Below are positions 19,282-27,364 of a stretch of DNA of 64,000 nucleotides, in pieces. A program made the position numbers and the translations under genes. This stretch comes from Rubrimonas cliftonensis. Lineage in GTDB: Bacteria > Pseudomonadota > Alphaproteobacteria > Rhodobacterales > Rhodobacteraceae. Numbering within the stretch: position 1 is the stretch's first letter; every line of letters begins with the position of its first letter. The notes under the pieces are model-generated. The model worked only from the letters and a program-made list of their open reading frames with translations, was not told where the DNA came from and ran no database searches. The stretch is taken from NCBI RefSeq assembly GCF_900107585.1, contig NZ_FNQM01000003.1, positions 186,001 through 250,000 on the forward strand, in the 5' to 3' direction.

Positions 19282-20427
19282 TCACGCCACCTGCCGGCCC
19301 TGCGCCCACACCCCGCGCAGGGCCGGGGCGAGGCCGCGCATCCGGAAACGCACGAGGTCTCCGCGCAGGCCGGGCTCGAGCCTGCCGCGGTCGGTCAGCC
19401 CGGCCCCCGCGGCGGGCGCCGCCGTCACCGCCGCCAGCCCCCGCGCCATGTCTCCCCAGATCGCGCCGAGCCGCGTCGCCCCCATCAGCAGCGCCGCCGG
19501 CACATAGTCAGACGACAGGATGTCGAGGCGGTCGGCCTCGGCCAGCGCCTGCGCGGCGACGTTGCCGGAATGCGAGCCCCCGCGCACGAGGTTCGGCGCC
19601 CCCATGATCACGGCGATGCCGGCGCGGCGGCAGGCCTCCGCCGCCTCCCGCGTGGTGGGAAACTCAGCGAGCCGCGCGCCATGGGCCTGCGAGGCGGAGA
19701 CCTGCTCGGCCGTGGTGTCGTCGTGGCTGGCGAGCGCGGCGCCGAAGCGCCTCGCCGCCGCCGCCGTGGCAGCCTCGTGCCGCGGCCCCAGCCGCGCCGA
19801 GAGGCCGCGCAGGTGGTCGAAGTATTTCTCGATCCCCGCCTCCCCGAGACTGTGCTTGCCGCGCAGGTAGTCGGCGAACTTCGAGACGTCGCGGAACTGC
19901 CGCTGGCCGGGCGTGTGGTCCATCATCGAGACGATGCCGATGCGGTCCTCCGGGCCGAACTCCGCCAGCTCCTCCTCCAGCGTCTCCGAGCAGATCTCGG
20001 CGCGCAGGTGGAGGTGGTGGCTGATCTTGAGCGCGCCGGCGGCGCGCAGCGCGAGGATCTCGTCGGCGACGCGGCGCGCGTAGCGCTCGTAGCCGTGCAC
20101 CCCGTCCGTCGCGACCGAGCCGGCGCGGATCGCGTCGAAGACGGTGGTGATGCCGGTCGAGGCGAGTTCGGCGTCATGGGCGATGATCGCGGCCTCGTGC
20201 GGCCACTCCACCTTGGGGCGCGGCGCGATGTGGCGTTCGAGGTTGTCGGTGTGCAGCTCGACCAGCCCCGGCGCGACGAAATCCCCCTCGCAGTCGATGG
20301 CGCCGGGCGGGACGGCGGGGCCCGCGTCGATCGCGGCGATCGCGCCGTCGCGCACGACGACGGCGCCGCGCAACGTCTCGGTCGGCAGGACGAGGGTTGC
20401 GTTGGCGAGGATCAGGTCGGATGTCAT
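19282..20427 (-). CDS. phnM: Alpha-D-ribose 1-methylphosphonate 5-triphosphate diphosphatase
   Basis: 381 residues of the amidohydrolase superfamily. The metal-binding start is APGLVELHTDNLERHIAPRP, with HEAAIIAHDAELASTGITTVFDA, a middle segment SHHLHLRAEICSE, IVSMMDHTPGQRQF and ALASHDDTT...HG, all characteristic of PhnM. It hydrolyses 5-triphospho-ribosyl phosphonate to the 5-phosphate in the C-P lyase pathway. It is separated from the phnGHIJKLN run by a gene on the opposite strand and has its own start region, shared with the divergent DUF1045 gene (53 bases between). Confidence 0.95.
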   Translation of the reverse strand: MTSDLILANATLVLPTETLRGAVVVRDGAIAAIDAGPAVPPGAIDCEGDFVAPGLVELHTDNLERHIAPRPKVEWPHEAAIIAHDAELASTGITTVFDAIRAGSVATDGVHGYERYARRVADEILALRAAGALKISHHLHLRAEICSETLEEELAEFGPEDRIGIVSMMDHTPGQRQFRDVSKFADYLRGKHSLGEAGIEKYFDHLRGLSARLGPRHEAATAAAARRFGAALASHDDTTAEQVSASQAHGARLAEFPTTREAAEACRRAGIAVIMGAPNLVRGGSHSGNVAAQALAEADRLDILSSDYVPAALLMGATRLGAIWGDMARGLAAVTAAPAAGAGLTDRGRLEPGLRGDLVRFRMRGLAPALRGVWAQGRQVA

Positions 20428-20480
20428 CGCTGGCTTTCGTCGAGGGAAAGGCGGAGGCGTCGCGAGGGGGAAGCCGCGCC

Positions 20481-21182
20481 ATGAAGTTCCGCCGTTACGC
20501 CGTATTCGTCACGCCGTCGCCTGGCGCCTTCGCCGAGGCCGCGGCGGCGTGGCTCGGCTGGGACGCGGCGGCGGGGCGGGAGCGGCGCCATCCCGCGCTC
20601 GACGGCCTGCCGGCGCCGGTGGCGGAGATCACCGCGGCGCCGCGGAGATACGGCTTCCACGGCACCGTCAAGGCGCCCTTCGCGCTGGCCGAGGGGGCCT
20701 CGGCCGACGACCTTGCGCAGGCGCTGCGCGCACACTGCGCGGGCCTCGCGCCGGTGCGGCTGGCGGGGCTGGAGGTCGCGGCGCTCGGGGCCTTCGTCGC
20801 GCTGCGTCCGGCAGGCGAGACGGGGGCGCTCTCGCAACTGGCGGCGGCGACGGTGGCGGGGCTCGACGGGTTCCGCGCGCCGCCGGGCGCCGCCGAGCTC
20901 GCGCGCCGCCGCGCCGCCGGGCTGACGCCGGCGCAGGAGGCGCTGCTGGCGCGCTGGGGCTACCCCTTCGTCATGGAGGAGTTCCGCTTCCACATGACGC
21001 TGACCGGCCCGCTGGCGGCGGACGGAATCGACGCCGCGCGGGAGGCGCTGGCCGCATATCTCGCGCCCGTGCTGCCGGCCCCCTTCGCCATCGACGCGCT
21101 GACCCTGCTCGGCGAGGGCGAGGACGGCCGCTTCCGGGAGATCCTGCGCGCGCCGCTGGGCGGCGGAGCGGGCGGGGGCTGA
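20481..21182 (+). CDS. DUF1045 phosphonate-cluster protein (2H phosphodiesterase superfamily)
   Basis: 233 residues beginning MKFRRYAVFVTPSPGAFAEA, the standard DUF1045 start. Two H-x-T/S motifs mark the 2H phosphoesterase fold: YGFHGTVKAPFALAEG (about residue 57) and FRFHMTLTGPLAADGID (about 172). Relatives sit in phn clusters, and this type has been linked to opening cyclic ribose phosphate formed by PhnP-less C-P lyase systems. No phnP is seen here, which fits that idea. Unusually it is on the plus strand between phnN and phnM. GAGGGGGAAGC precedes the ATG. Confidence 0.85.
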   Translation: MKFRRYAVFVTPSPGAFAEAAAAWLGWDAAAGRERRHPALDGLPAPVAEITAAPRRYGFHGTVKAPFALAEGASADDLAQALRAHCAGLAPVRLAGLEVAALGAFVALRPAGETGALSQLAAATVAGLDGFRAPPGAAELARRRAAGLTPAQEALLARWGYPFVMEEFRFHMTLTGPLAADGIDAAREALAAYLAPVLPAPFAIDALTLLGEGEDGRFREILRAPLGGGAGGG

Positions 21183-21208
21183 CGCGGCGGTTGAGGCGGC
21201 GGGGCCGG

Positions 21209-21919
21209 TCACGCCGCGCCCGCCGTCTCGGGAAAGAGCGCCGCCAGCGCGGCGGCGACCGTCTCCCCCAGGGCGCCGTCATTGCTGAGCGCGATCACCG
21301 CGTCGGCCTGCGCGAGCGCAGGGGCCAGCACTGGCGGCGGTGCGCGGCGCGAGAGCCTGCCGGCGATGGCGGCGGCGTCCTCCCGCCCCCTTCCCGCCAG
21401 CCGCTCGGCGAGGCGCGCGGGGTCGGCGTCGAGCGCCAGAACCACGAGCGGGCGGAAGCGCGCCGCCGCCTCCGGCAGCGCCGCGCGCGAGAGGTTTGCG
21501 ACGGCGTCGCCGCCCGCTTGCAGCACCGCCGCCATGCGCGCCGGCAGGCCGTAGCAGTACCCGTGCGCCTCCCACCACAGCGCAAGCCGTCCCGTATCGC
21601 GCAACTGTGCGAAGCGCTCCGGCGTCACGGCGTCGAACGGCTCGCCGCCGGCGCCCTCGGGCCGGGTGATCACGCGGCGCACACGGTGGAGGTCAGGGCG
21701 CGCCGCGACGAGGCCGGCGATCACGCTGTCCTTGCCGACGCCGGAGGGGCCGACCACCGCGATCAGGCGCCCGCGCGGGACCGGCGGCTGCTCCTCGCGC
21801 GCCTTCCCGGTCGCCTCGCCGCCGTGGGGCTCATCCTCGCGCGCCGATCCTCCAGACCCGGAACCTCCGCGCGCCCCGTCTCCGCAGGCCCCGTCTCCGT
21901 CGCGCCCCTCGCCGCTCAC
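21209..21919 (-). CDS. phnN: Ribose 1,5-bisphosphate phosphokinase
   Basis: 236 residues from a GTG that overlaps the phnL stop (GTGA). The P-loop is AVVGPSGVGKDSVI, then VRRVITRP, a lid region with GYCYGLPA, and a C-terminal LSRRAPPPVLAP, as in guanylate-kinase-like PhnN. It phosphorylates ribose 1,5-bisphosphate to PRPP, closing the C-P lyase route. The first 45 residues are Gly/Ser/Glu-rich low-complexity sequence before the P-loop, longer than usual, and no ATG is available in that segment, so the true start could be an internal non-ATG codon. Confidence 0.9.
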   Translation of the reverse strand: MSGEGRDGDGACGDGARGGSGSGGSAREDEPHGGEATGKAREEQPPVPRGRLIAVVGPSGVGKDSVIAGLVAARPDLHRVRRVITRPEGAGGEPFDAVTPERFAQLRDTGRLALWWEAHGYCYGLPARMAAVLQAGGDAVANLSRAALPEAAARFRPLVVLALDADPARLAERLAGRGREDAAAIAGRLSRRAPPPVLAPALAQADAVIALSNDGALGETVAAALAALFPETAGAA

Positions 21920-22608
21920 GCCGCGGCGCCGGGGCTGAAGGCGGAGACGTCGATCTCCCGGTCGCAGACCTGCACCCGCGCCGCCGCGTCGTGGAAGATG
22001 CCGACGACGGCTGCGCCGCGCGCCTTGGCCTGCTCGATCAGGGCCAGCACCACGGCGCGGTTGGCGGCGTCGAGGCTTGCCGTCGGCTCGTCCAGCAGCA
22101 GCGCGGGGTATTCGTGGGCGAAGCCGCGGGCGATGTTCACGCGCTGCTGCTCGCCGCCCGAGAAGGTGGTGGGCGAGAGCGCCCATAGCCGCTCGGGGAT
22201 GTTCAGCCGCGCCAGCAGCGCCCGCGCGCGCTCCCGCGCCGCCTCTGCGTCGAGGCCGACCGCGCGGCAGGGCTCGGCCACGACGTCGACCGTCGGCACC
22301 CGCGGCACCACGCGCAGGAACTGGCTGACGTAGCCGAGCGTGCGCCGGCGCAGGGCGAGGATCTCCCGAGGCGAGGCGCGCGCGACATCCAGCCCGTCGA
22401 TCTCGATGCGGCCGGCGGCGGCGCGGTAGTTGCCGTAGATCATCCGCATCAGCGTGGACTTGCCGGCGCCGGAGGCCCCGGTCAGCGCGACGCACTCGCC
22501 AGGCGCGACCCGCAGCGCCGCGCCGCGCATCACCTCGATGACCGCGCCGCCCTGATTGTGAAGCGTGAAGGTCTTGGAGAGCCCGTCGATCTCGATCATG
22601 GCGCTCAC
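21916..22608 (-). CDS. phnL: C-P lyase complex ABC-type ATPase PhnL
   Basis: 230 residues. The Walker A is [15 protein letters not shown], followed by YGNYRAAAGRIEIDG and YVSQFLRVVPRVPT, which is PhnL-specific. The signature TFSGGEQQRVNIARGFA and Walker B ALLLDEPTASLD are intact. It starts with a GTG overlapping the phnK stop (GTGA) or with an ATG three codons later. PhnL is an ABC ATPase associated with the PhnGHIJK complex rather than a transporter subunit; no membrane partner is nearby, in agreement. Confidence 0.95.
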   Translation of the reverse strand: MSAMIEIDGLSKTFTLHNQGGAVIEVMRGAALRVAPGECVALTGASGAGKSTLMRMIYGNYRAAAGRIEIDGLDVARASPREILALRRRTLGYVSQFLRVVPRVPTVDVVAEPCRAVGLDAEAARERARALLARLNIPERLWALSPTTFSGGEQQRVNIARGFAHEYPALLLDEPTASLDAANRAVVLALIEQAKARGAAVVGIFHDAAARVQVCDREIDVSAFSPGAAA

Positions 22609-23402
22609 ACCTGCAGCACGGAGGCGACGAGAAGCTGGGTGTAGGCGTGCTGGGGGTCGTCCAGCACCTGGTCGGTCAGTCCCTGCTCCACCACAAGCCC
22701 GTCCTTCATCACCATCAGCCGGTCGGCCAGCAGCCGCACCACGGCCAGATCATGCGTCACGATGATCGCGCTGAGGCCCATCTCCCGCACCAGCCCGCGC
22801 AGCAGGTCGAGCAGGCGCGCCTGCACGCTGACGTCGAGCCCGCCGGTCGGCTCGTCCATGAACACCAGCCGCGGCCCGGTGACGAGGTTGCGCGCGATCT
22901 GCAGCCGCTGCCGCATCCCCCCCGAGAAGGCCGTCGGACGGTCGTCGATGCGGTCGGCGGCGATCTCCACCCGGCCCAGCCAGTCGAGCGCCTGCGCGCG
23001 GATGTCGCCGTAGTGGCGCGCCCCCACCGCCATCAGCCGCTCGCCGACATTGCCGCCGGCGCTGACGCCCATGCGCAGCCCCTCATGGGCGTGCTGGTGG
23101 ACGAAGGCCCAGTCGGTGCGGGCGAGCCGGCGGCGCTCCGCCTCGGCCATGCGCGCGGTGTCGCGCAGAACCCCGCCGACGTCGAACAGCACTTCGCCCG
23201 CATCCGGCGCCATATGCCCCGCGAGGCAGCCGAGCAGCGTGGACTTGCCCGAGCCGCTCTCGCCAACGATGCCCATCACCTCGCCGGGCCAGAGGTCGAA
23301 GCTCACCGCGGCGCAGCCGATGCGCGCGCCGTAGCGCTTCTCCAGCCCGCGCACCCTGAGCAGCGGCGCGTCGGAGGCGACGACAGGCGCTGGCGCGTTC
23401 AA
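22605..23402 (-). CDS. phnK: C-P lyase complex ABC-type ATPase PhnK
   Basis: 265 residues. The best start is a TTG overlapping the phnJ stop (TTGA at 23399-23402), giving LNAPAPVVASDAPLLRVRGL; the longer frame upstream lies inside phnJ. Walker A is IVGESGSGKSTLLGC, then TDWAFVHQHAHEGLRMGVSA (PhnK-specific), signature AFSGGMRQRLQIARN and Walker B LVFMDEPTGGLDV. PhnK docks on PhnJ in the C-P lyase core and ATP turnover is linked to catalysis. Rare TTG initiation recurs in this operon (also phnC and the acetyltransferase). Confidence 0.95.
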   Translation of the reverse strand: MNAPAPVVASDAPLLRVRGLEKRYGARIGCAAVSFDLWPGEVMGIVGESGSGKSTLLGCLAGHMAPDAGEVLFDVGGVLRDTARMAEAERRRLARTDWAFVHQHAHEGLRMGVSAGGNVGERLMAVGARHYGDIRAQALDWLGRVEIAADRIDDRPTAFSGGMRQRLQIARNLVTGPRLVFMDEPTGGLDVSVQARLLDLLRGLVREMGLSAIIVTHDLAVVRLLADRLMVMKDGLVVEQGLTDQVLDDPQHAYTQLLVASVLQV

Positions 23403-24262
23403 GCCGCGTCCTCCTGCGCCGCGCCGCGATGGCCCGCCGCCTGACGCCCGGCGCAATAATCGGTGTCGGAGCAAAGGAACATGCGCCCGCCCTCGTCGTC
23501 GGTGATGACCTCGTCGAGATAGCTGTCGGTCGCGCCGCAGAGCCCGCAGGCGGCGTCCGCCTTGCTTGGCTCGAACGGGTGATCCTCGAAATCGAGGCTG
23601 ACCACGCTGCAGTGCGGCGGCAGGGCGTAGATGCGCTGCTCGCGCCCCGCGCCGAAAAGCTGGATCGCCGGGGAGCAGAGCTTGGGGTTGTCGAATTTCG
23701 GGATCGGCGAGGGGTCCATCACATAGCGGCCCTCCACCTTCACCGGGTAGGCGTAGGCGGTGGCGATGGCGCCGTGGCGGGCGATGTCCTCATACAGCTT
23801 GACGTGCATCAGCCCGTATTCCTCGAGGCTGTGCATCTTGCGGGTCTCGGTCTCGCGCGGTTCGAGAAAGCGCAGGGGCTCAGGGATAGGCACCTGGTAG
23901 ACGAGGATCTGGCCTTCGGTCAGCGGCGTCTCGGGGATGCGGTGGCGCGTCTGGATCACTGTCGCCTCCGTCGTCGCCTCGGTGGTGGCGACGCCTGCGG
24001 TGCGGGCGAAGAAGCGGCGGATCGAGACGGCGTTGGTGGTGTCGTCGGCGCCCTGGTCGATGACCTTCAGCCGGTCCTCCGGCGTCAGCACCGCCGCCGT
24101 CACCTGCACGCCGCCGGTGCCCCAGCCGTAAGGCATCGGCATCTCGCGGCTGGCGAAGGGCGCCTGGTAGCCGGGGATCGCGAGCGCCTTGAGGATGGTC
24201 CGGCGGATCATCCGCTTGGTCTGCTCGTCGAGATACGCGAAGTTGTAGTCCGTGGCGGTCAT
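23399..24262 (-). CDS. phnJ: Carbon-phosphorus lyase (radical SAM subunit PhnJ)
   Basis: 287 residues beginning with the conserved YNFAYLDEQTKRMIRRTILK. The Fe-S ligands are spaced C-x2-C-x21-C-x5-C (about C239, C242, C264, C270), the same spacing as in the E. coli enzyme, with the first pair in ACGLCGATDSYLDE and the last in LCSDTDYC. It generates the radical that breaks the C-P bond of ribosyl-phosphonates to release alkanes. Segments MPYGWGTGGVQVT and TRHRIPE are typical. About 178 bases separate it from phnI upstream, containing a small opposite-strand frame. Confidence 0.97.
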   Translation of the reverse strand: MTATDYNFAYLDEQTKRMIRRTILKALAIPGYQAPFASREMPMPYGWGTGGVQVTAAVLTPEDRLKVIDQGADDTTNAVSIRRFFARTAGVATTEATTEATVIQTRHRIPETPLTEGQILVYQVPIPEPLRFLEPRETETRKMHSLEEYGLMHVKLYEDIARHGAIATAYAYPVKVEGRYVMDPSPIPKFDNPKLCSPAIQLFGAGREQRIYALPPHCSVVSLDFEDHPFEPSKADAACGLCGATDSYLDEVITDDEGGRMFLCSDTDYCAGRQAAGHRGAAQEDAA

Positions 24263-24292
24263 GCGACCCCCCTATCGACGGTCCGAGGACGC

Positions 24293-24424
24293 ATGCCGAT
24301 GACGCTGATCCCGTATGATGCGCAGACGCTCTTCGGCGTGCCCCTGCTGGTCTGGCTGATCCCGGTCGCCATCGCGGTGTGGCTGCGCATCGCGTGGGTG
24401 CAGCGTCGGCGCGACGACGACTGA
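24293..24424 (+). CDS. Putative 43-residue membrane peptide opposite the phn operon
   Basis: A short frame MPMTLIPYDAQTLFGVPLLV with one hydrophobic helix (about residues 14-32) and a basic-then-acidic tail QRRRDDD. It lies in the phnI-phnJ gap on the other strand, overlapping neither gene; a GAGGA is four bases before the ATG. Third positions are mostly G/C, as in real genes here. The gap has no other explanation, but length and orientation make it uncertain. An alternative is that the gap is only an RNA spacer. Confidence 0.35.
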   Translation: MPMTLIPYDAQTLFGVPLLVWLIPVAIAVWLRIAWVQRRRDDD

Positions 24425-24440
24425 GGCGCGGGGCGCGGGC

Positions 24441-25526
24441 TCATTCCGCCGCCTCCTCGGCTGCGGCGGCCACGTCGCGCCGCAGGCGGCGCACGAGCTC
24501 CAGTTCGGACTGGAAATCGACGTAGTGGGGCAGCTTGATGTGCTCCAGAAACCCGGTCGCCTGGATGTTGTCGGCGTGCATCAGCACGAACTCCTCGTCC
24601 TGGGCGGGCGCGCCGACGAACTCCTCGCCAAGCTCCGCCCAGCGCAGGGCGCGGTCGACCAGCGCCATCGCGATGGCCTTGCGCTCGGACTGGCCGAAGA
24701 CGAGGCCGTAGCCGCGGGTGAACTGCGGCGGCTCGGTCTTCGAGCCGGTGAACTGGTTCACGGTCTCGCATTCGGTGAGCGTGATCTCGCCGATCTCCAC
24801 CGCGAAGCCGAGTTCGGGGATGTCCATCTCCACCGCCACGGCGCCGATGCGCAGCTCGCCGACGAAGGCGTGGTTGCGGGCGTAGCCGCGCTGGGTGGAG
24901 TAGGCGAGGCCGAGCAGGAACCCCTCGTCGGCCCGCGTCAGCGCCTGCAGCCGCAGCGCCCGGCAGGCCGGCAGCTCCATCGGCTCTCGCGTCAGGTCGG
25001 GCGGCGGGTCGTCGGAGCGCGGCTCGGGCTGGATCAGCCCCTCGCGGTTCAGAAAGCCCGCGACATGGGGCGTCGGCCCCTCTCGCGGCGGCGCCGTGCC
25101 GGCCTGCGGCGCCGCGCCGTCGGCGGCGAGCCGGAAGTCGAGCAGGCGGTGGGTGTAGTCGAAGGTCGGGCCCAGCACCTGCCCGCCCGGCGCGTCCTTG
25201 AAGGTCGCCGAGATGCGGCGGTCGCAGGCCATCGCCGCCGTCTCGACCGGGCGGCTCACGCCGAGGCGCGGCAGCGTGGTGCGGTAGGCGCGGATCAGGA
25301 AGATCGCTTCGATCAGGTCCCCGCGGGCCTGCTTGATCGCCAGCGCCGCGAGGTCGGGGTCGTAGAGCGAGCCTTCCGCCATCACGCGGTTCACGGCCAG
25401 CGAGAGTTGCTCGCGGATCTGCGCGACGCCGAGTTCCGGCACGGCGGGGTCGCCGCGCCGCTCCTCGCCGAGCCAGGCGTGGGCGGCGTCGATGGCGCGC
25501 TCGCCGCCCTTCACCGCGACGTACAT
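24441..25526 (-). CDS. phnI: C-P lyase core complex subunit PhnI
   Basis: 361 residues starting MYVAVKGGERAIDAAHAWL, the invariant PhnI start. Further hallmarks are QIREQLSLAVNRVMAEGSLY, AIFLIRAYRTTLPR, GPTFDYTHRLLDF, LTREPMELPACRALRLQALT, LAYSTQRGYARNHAFVGELR and the Trp/His-rich C-terminus HADNIQATGFLEHIKLPHYVDF. PhnI displaces adenine from ATP with phosphonate, assisted by PhnG, PhnH and PhnL. Its ATG shares one base with the phnH stop (TGATG), so the genes are coupled. Confidence 0.97.
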   Translation of the reverse strand: MYVAVKGGERAIDAAHAWLGEERRGDPAVPELGVAQIREQLSLAVNRVMAEGSLYDPDLAALAIKQARGDLIEAIFLIRAYRTTLPRLGVSRPVETAAMACDRRISATFKDAPGGQVLGPTFDYTHRLLDFRLAADGAAPQAGTAPPREGPTPHVAGFLNREGLIQPEPRSDDPPPDLTREPMELPACRALRLQALTRADEGFLLGLAYSTQRGYARNHAFVGELRIGAVAVEMDIPELGFAVEIGEITLTECETVNQFTGSKTEPPQFTRGYGLVFGQSERKAIAMALVDRALRWAELGEEFVGAPAQDEEFVLMHADNIQATGFLEHIKLPHYVDFQSELELVRRLRRDVAAAAEEAAE

Positions 25527-26107
25527 CAGGCGGCCTCCACGCAGGTCGAGCGCGGCAGGGCCGCGACCAGGTCGCCGCTGGCGAAGAAGGCGTCGAGGCC
25601 GAGCGGAAAGCGTTCGGCGTTGGCGCCGAAGGCCGCGACGTCGGGCAGGCGCAGGAAGGCGGCGTCCTTCAGCCCCGGCCCGGAGAGCCGCGCAGCGCCG
25701 GCGCCGGCCCCCTGCGAGAGGTCGGCGCCGTCGACGATCAGCGTCGCGGAGCGGTCGGGATACTCGGGCGTGCCGACCGGGTAGCCGTCGAGCGGCGCGA
25801 GATCCTCCCAGCTCCCGACCGCGAAGGCGCAGGCGCCGCGGCCGACGATGGGCGCGCCGGTGTGGAAGGCGACCCAGCCGCGCACCTCCCCGGTATCGGC
25901 GGCGCCCACGAGGCAAAGCGGCGCGTCGGCGTCGCACAGCGTCAGGATCAGCGCGCCGGCGGCCGGCGACAGCGGCGCGGGCGGGCGGGCGCCGGCGACG
26001 CGGTGGACCGAGCCGGGGCGCGCCATCGCCTCCATCGCGGCGCGGAAGGCGCGGGCGGCCTCTATCGGCGGGTCGGCGAAACCGCCGGTGAGCATGGCGT
26101 CGGTCAC
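25526..26107 (-). CDS. phnH: C-P lyase core complex subunit PhnH
   Basis: 193 residues from a GTG overlapping the phnG stop (GTGA), or from the ATG at 26095. LTGGFADPPIEAARAFRAAM, EAMARPGSVHRV, TLCDADAPLCL and VGSWEDLAPLDGYPVGTPEYPD identify PhnH; the C-terminus keeps LSGPGLKDAAFLRL. It is a structural subunit of the PhnGHIJ core. The length equals the usual 190-195 residues. It is in the same tightly overlapped run as phnG and phnI. Confidence 0.95.
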   Translation of the reverse strand: MTDAMLTGGFADPPIEAARAFRAAMEAMARPGSVHRVAGARPPAPLSPAAGALILTLCDADAPLCLVGAADTGEVRGWVAFHTGAPIVGRGACAFAVGSWEDLAPLDGYPVGTPEYPDRSATLIVDGADLSQGAGAGAARLSGPGLKDAAFLRLPDVAAFGANAERFPLGLDAFFASGDLVAALPRSTCVEAA

Positions 26108-26616
26108 GCGTCCTCTCCCCGCATCAGGGTCAGGAAATCCACCTTGGTCGCCGCCGCGCGCGCCGCGCGGGCGCGCCTGCGGTCGGTCTCCTCCGCGGCG
26201 AGCGGCGCCAGCAGCGCCGCCTCGACCTCGCCGCTGCGCGAGGTCTGCATCAGGGCGTCGACGAGCGCGGCGATGCGGGCCTTGTCCCGGTCGCGGCCCT
26301 GCACATGGGCGTGGCCCACGGCGCCGCACTCCAGCCGCACGGCGGCGCGCGTCACCGTCATCTCGCCGAGATTGAAGGGCGCGCCCGACGCGCCCGCCCT
26401 GCCCCGCACCATGACGCCGCCGATCTCCGGCGCGCGGAGCCAGCCGAAGGCCGGCGCAGGCTCGAACGGCGCCCAGAGCGCCTTGAGACGGTCGACGGGC
26501 GCGCGGGCGAGCAGCCCCATCCACTCGCGGCGGCGCACGGTCCGCGCCGCGGCGTCGGCGTCAGCGTAGGGCGCATGATCGCCTGCGGCGGCCTCGGGTC
26601 TGTCGGCGTCAGTCAT
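26104..26616 (-). CDS. phnG: C-P lyase core complex subunit PhnG
   Basis: 170 residues. RREWMGLLARAPVDRLKALW (about residues 28-47), FGWLRAPEIGGVMVRGRAG, PFNLGEMTVTRAAVRLECG and GHAHVQGRDRDKARIAALVDAL are PhnG hallmarks; the C-terminus ends TKVDFLTLMRG. It assists PhnI in forming the 5-triphosphoribosyl phosphonate. It is the first gene after a 123-base gap that carries a candidate promoter with a PhnF-type operator, so the core genes phnG-N may have their own control apart from phnCDE. Confidence 0.96.
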   Translation of the reverse strand: MTDADRPEAAAGDHAPYADADAAARTVRRREWMGLLARAPVDRLKALWAPFEPAPAFGWLRAPEIGGVMVRGRAGASGAPFNLGEMTVTRAAVRLECGAVGHAHVQGRDRDKARIAALVDALMQTSRSGEVEAALLAPLAAEETDRRRARAARAAATKVDFLTLMRGEDA

Positions 26617-26642
26617 CGCGGCCGGGGTCCACCATGCTCAAA

Positions 26643-26675
26643 TTGTCTATACAACCGAGCTCATTTCTCTGTAAA
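26643..26675 (-). promoter_or_regulatory. Candidate phnG promoter with PhnF-type operator
   Basis: Read on the minus strand, TTTACA (26670-26675), an 18-base spacer and TATAGA (26646-26651) form a plausible sigma-70-type promoter about 25 bases before phnG. The -10 lies inside the inverted repeat TTGTCTATACAA (26643-26654). That repeat resembles the GntR-type PhnF operator (TGGTCTATACCA-like) known from other bacteria, so repressor binding would block the -10. The phnF gene itself is not in the window. The site and spacing are seen; the function is inferred. Confidence 0.55.
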
Positions 26676-26739
26676 CCGCCTGCCTTGGCAAGCGCGACAA
26701 TGCGAATTTTCCGTGACGACCTCGCGGCGCAGACCCGCT

Positions 26740-27354
26740 TCAGCCATGGCGCGCGAGAAACCCCGCCGCGTCGAGCGTGCGGAAATCCTCCAGCGCGGCG
26801 CGAAGCCTTGCGTGATCCCAGTCCCACCATGCCAGCGCGACCATGCGCTCGGCGAGATCGGGCGCGAGGCGGGCGCGGATCGGCTGCGCCGGGACGCCGG
26901 CGACGATGGCGTAAGGCGCGACGTCCTTCGTCACGATCGCGCCCGAGGCGACGACCGCGCCATGGCCCACCGTCACCTCCGGCTTGATCTGCGCGGCGTG
27001 ACCGATCCAGGTGTCGCAGCCGATGACGGCGCGGCGCGCGCGGCGGCGGGCGAACCAGTCGGCGTCCTCCGCAGCGTCGGCCCAGTAGTCGCCTGAGCGA
27101 TACTGGAAATGGTGCAGGCTGGCGCGGTCGAGCGGGTGGTCCGTCGCGCCGACGCGCACGAAGCTCGCGATGTTGGCGAACTTGCCGACTTCCGCGTTCG
27201 CGATGTCGCAGAAGCGGTCGCAATAGGCGTAGTCGCCGAAACTCGCGTCGCTCAGCCGGGTTCCCCGGCCGATCTCGACCCAGGCGCCGAACTCGGCGCC
27301 GGCGATCTCGCAGTCGGGATGGACAAGGGGCGCCTCGGCGCTCAGGCGGGGCAA
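26740..27354 (-). CDS. Hexapeptide-repeat acetyltransferase of the phosphonate cluster
   Basis: 204 residues with a left-handed beta-helix of hexapeptide repeats (CEIAGAEFGAWVEIGRG..., ANAEVGKFANIASFVRVG). The active-site-like ATDHPLDRASLHHFQYRSGDYW and IGCDTWIGHAAQIKPEVTVG...IVTKDVAPYAIVAGVPA are xenobiotic/chloramphenicol-type acetyltransferase motifs. Homologues annotated 'phosphonate metabolism acetyltransferase' lie in phn clusters and may act like PhnO on aminoalkylphosphonates. The only in-frame start near the operon junction is a TTG 10 bases after the phnE stop. Confidence 0.85.
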   Translation of the reverse strand: MPRLSAEAPLVHPDCEIAGAEFGAWVEIGRGTRLSDASFGDYAYCDRFCDIANAEVGKFANIASFVRVGATDHPLDRASLHHFQYRSGDYWADAAEDADWFARRRARRAVIGCDTWIGHAAQIKPEVTVGHGAVVASGAIVTKDVAPYAIVAGVPAQPIRARLAPDLAERMVALAWWDWDHARLRAALEDFRTLDAAGFLARHG

Positions 27355-27364
27355 GGGCGCGGAC

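Noticed and set aside
26609-26635. Nine-codon upstream frame ending across the phnG start
   Set aside because: ATG GTG GAC ... TGA overlaps the phnG ATG, but with no ribosome-binding site and no meaning to its peptide it is most likely chance.
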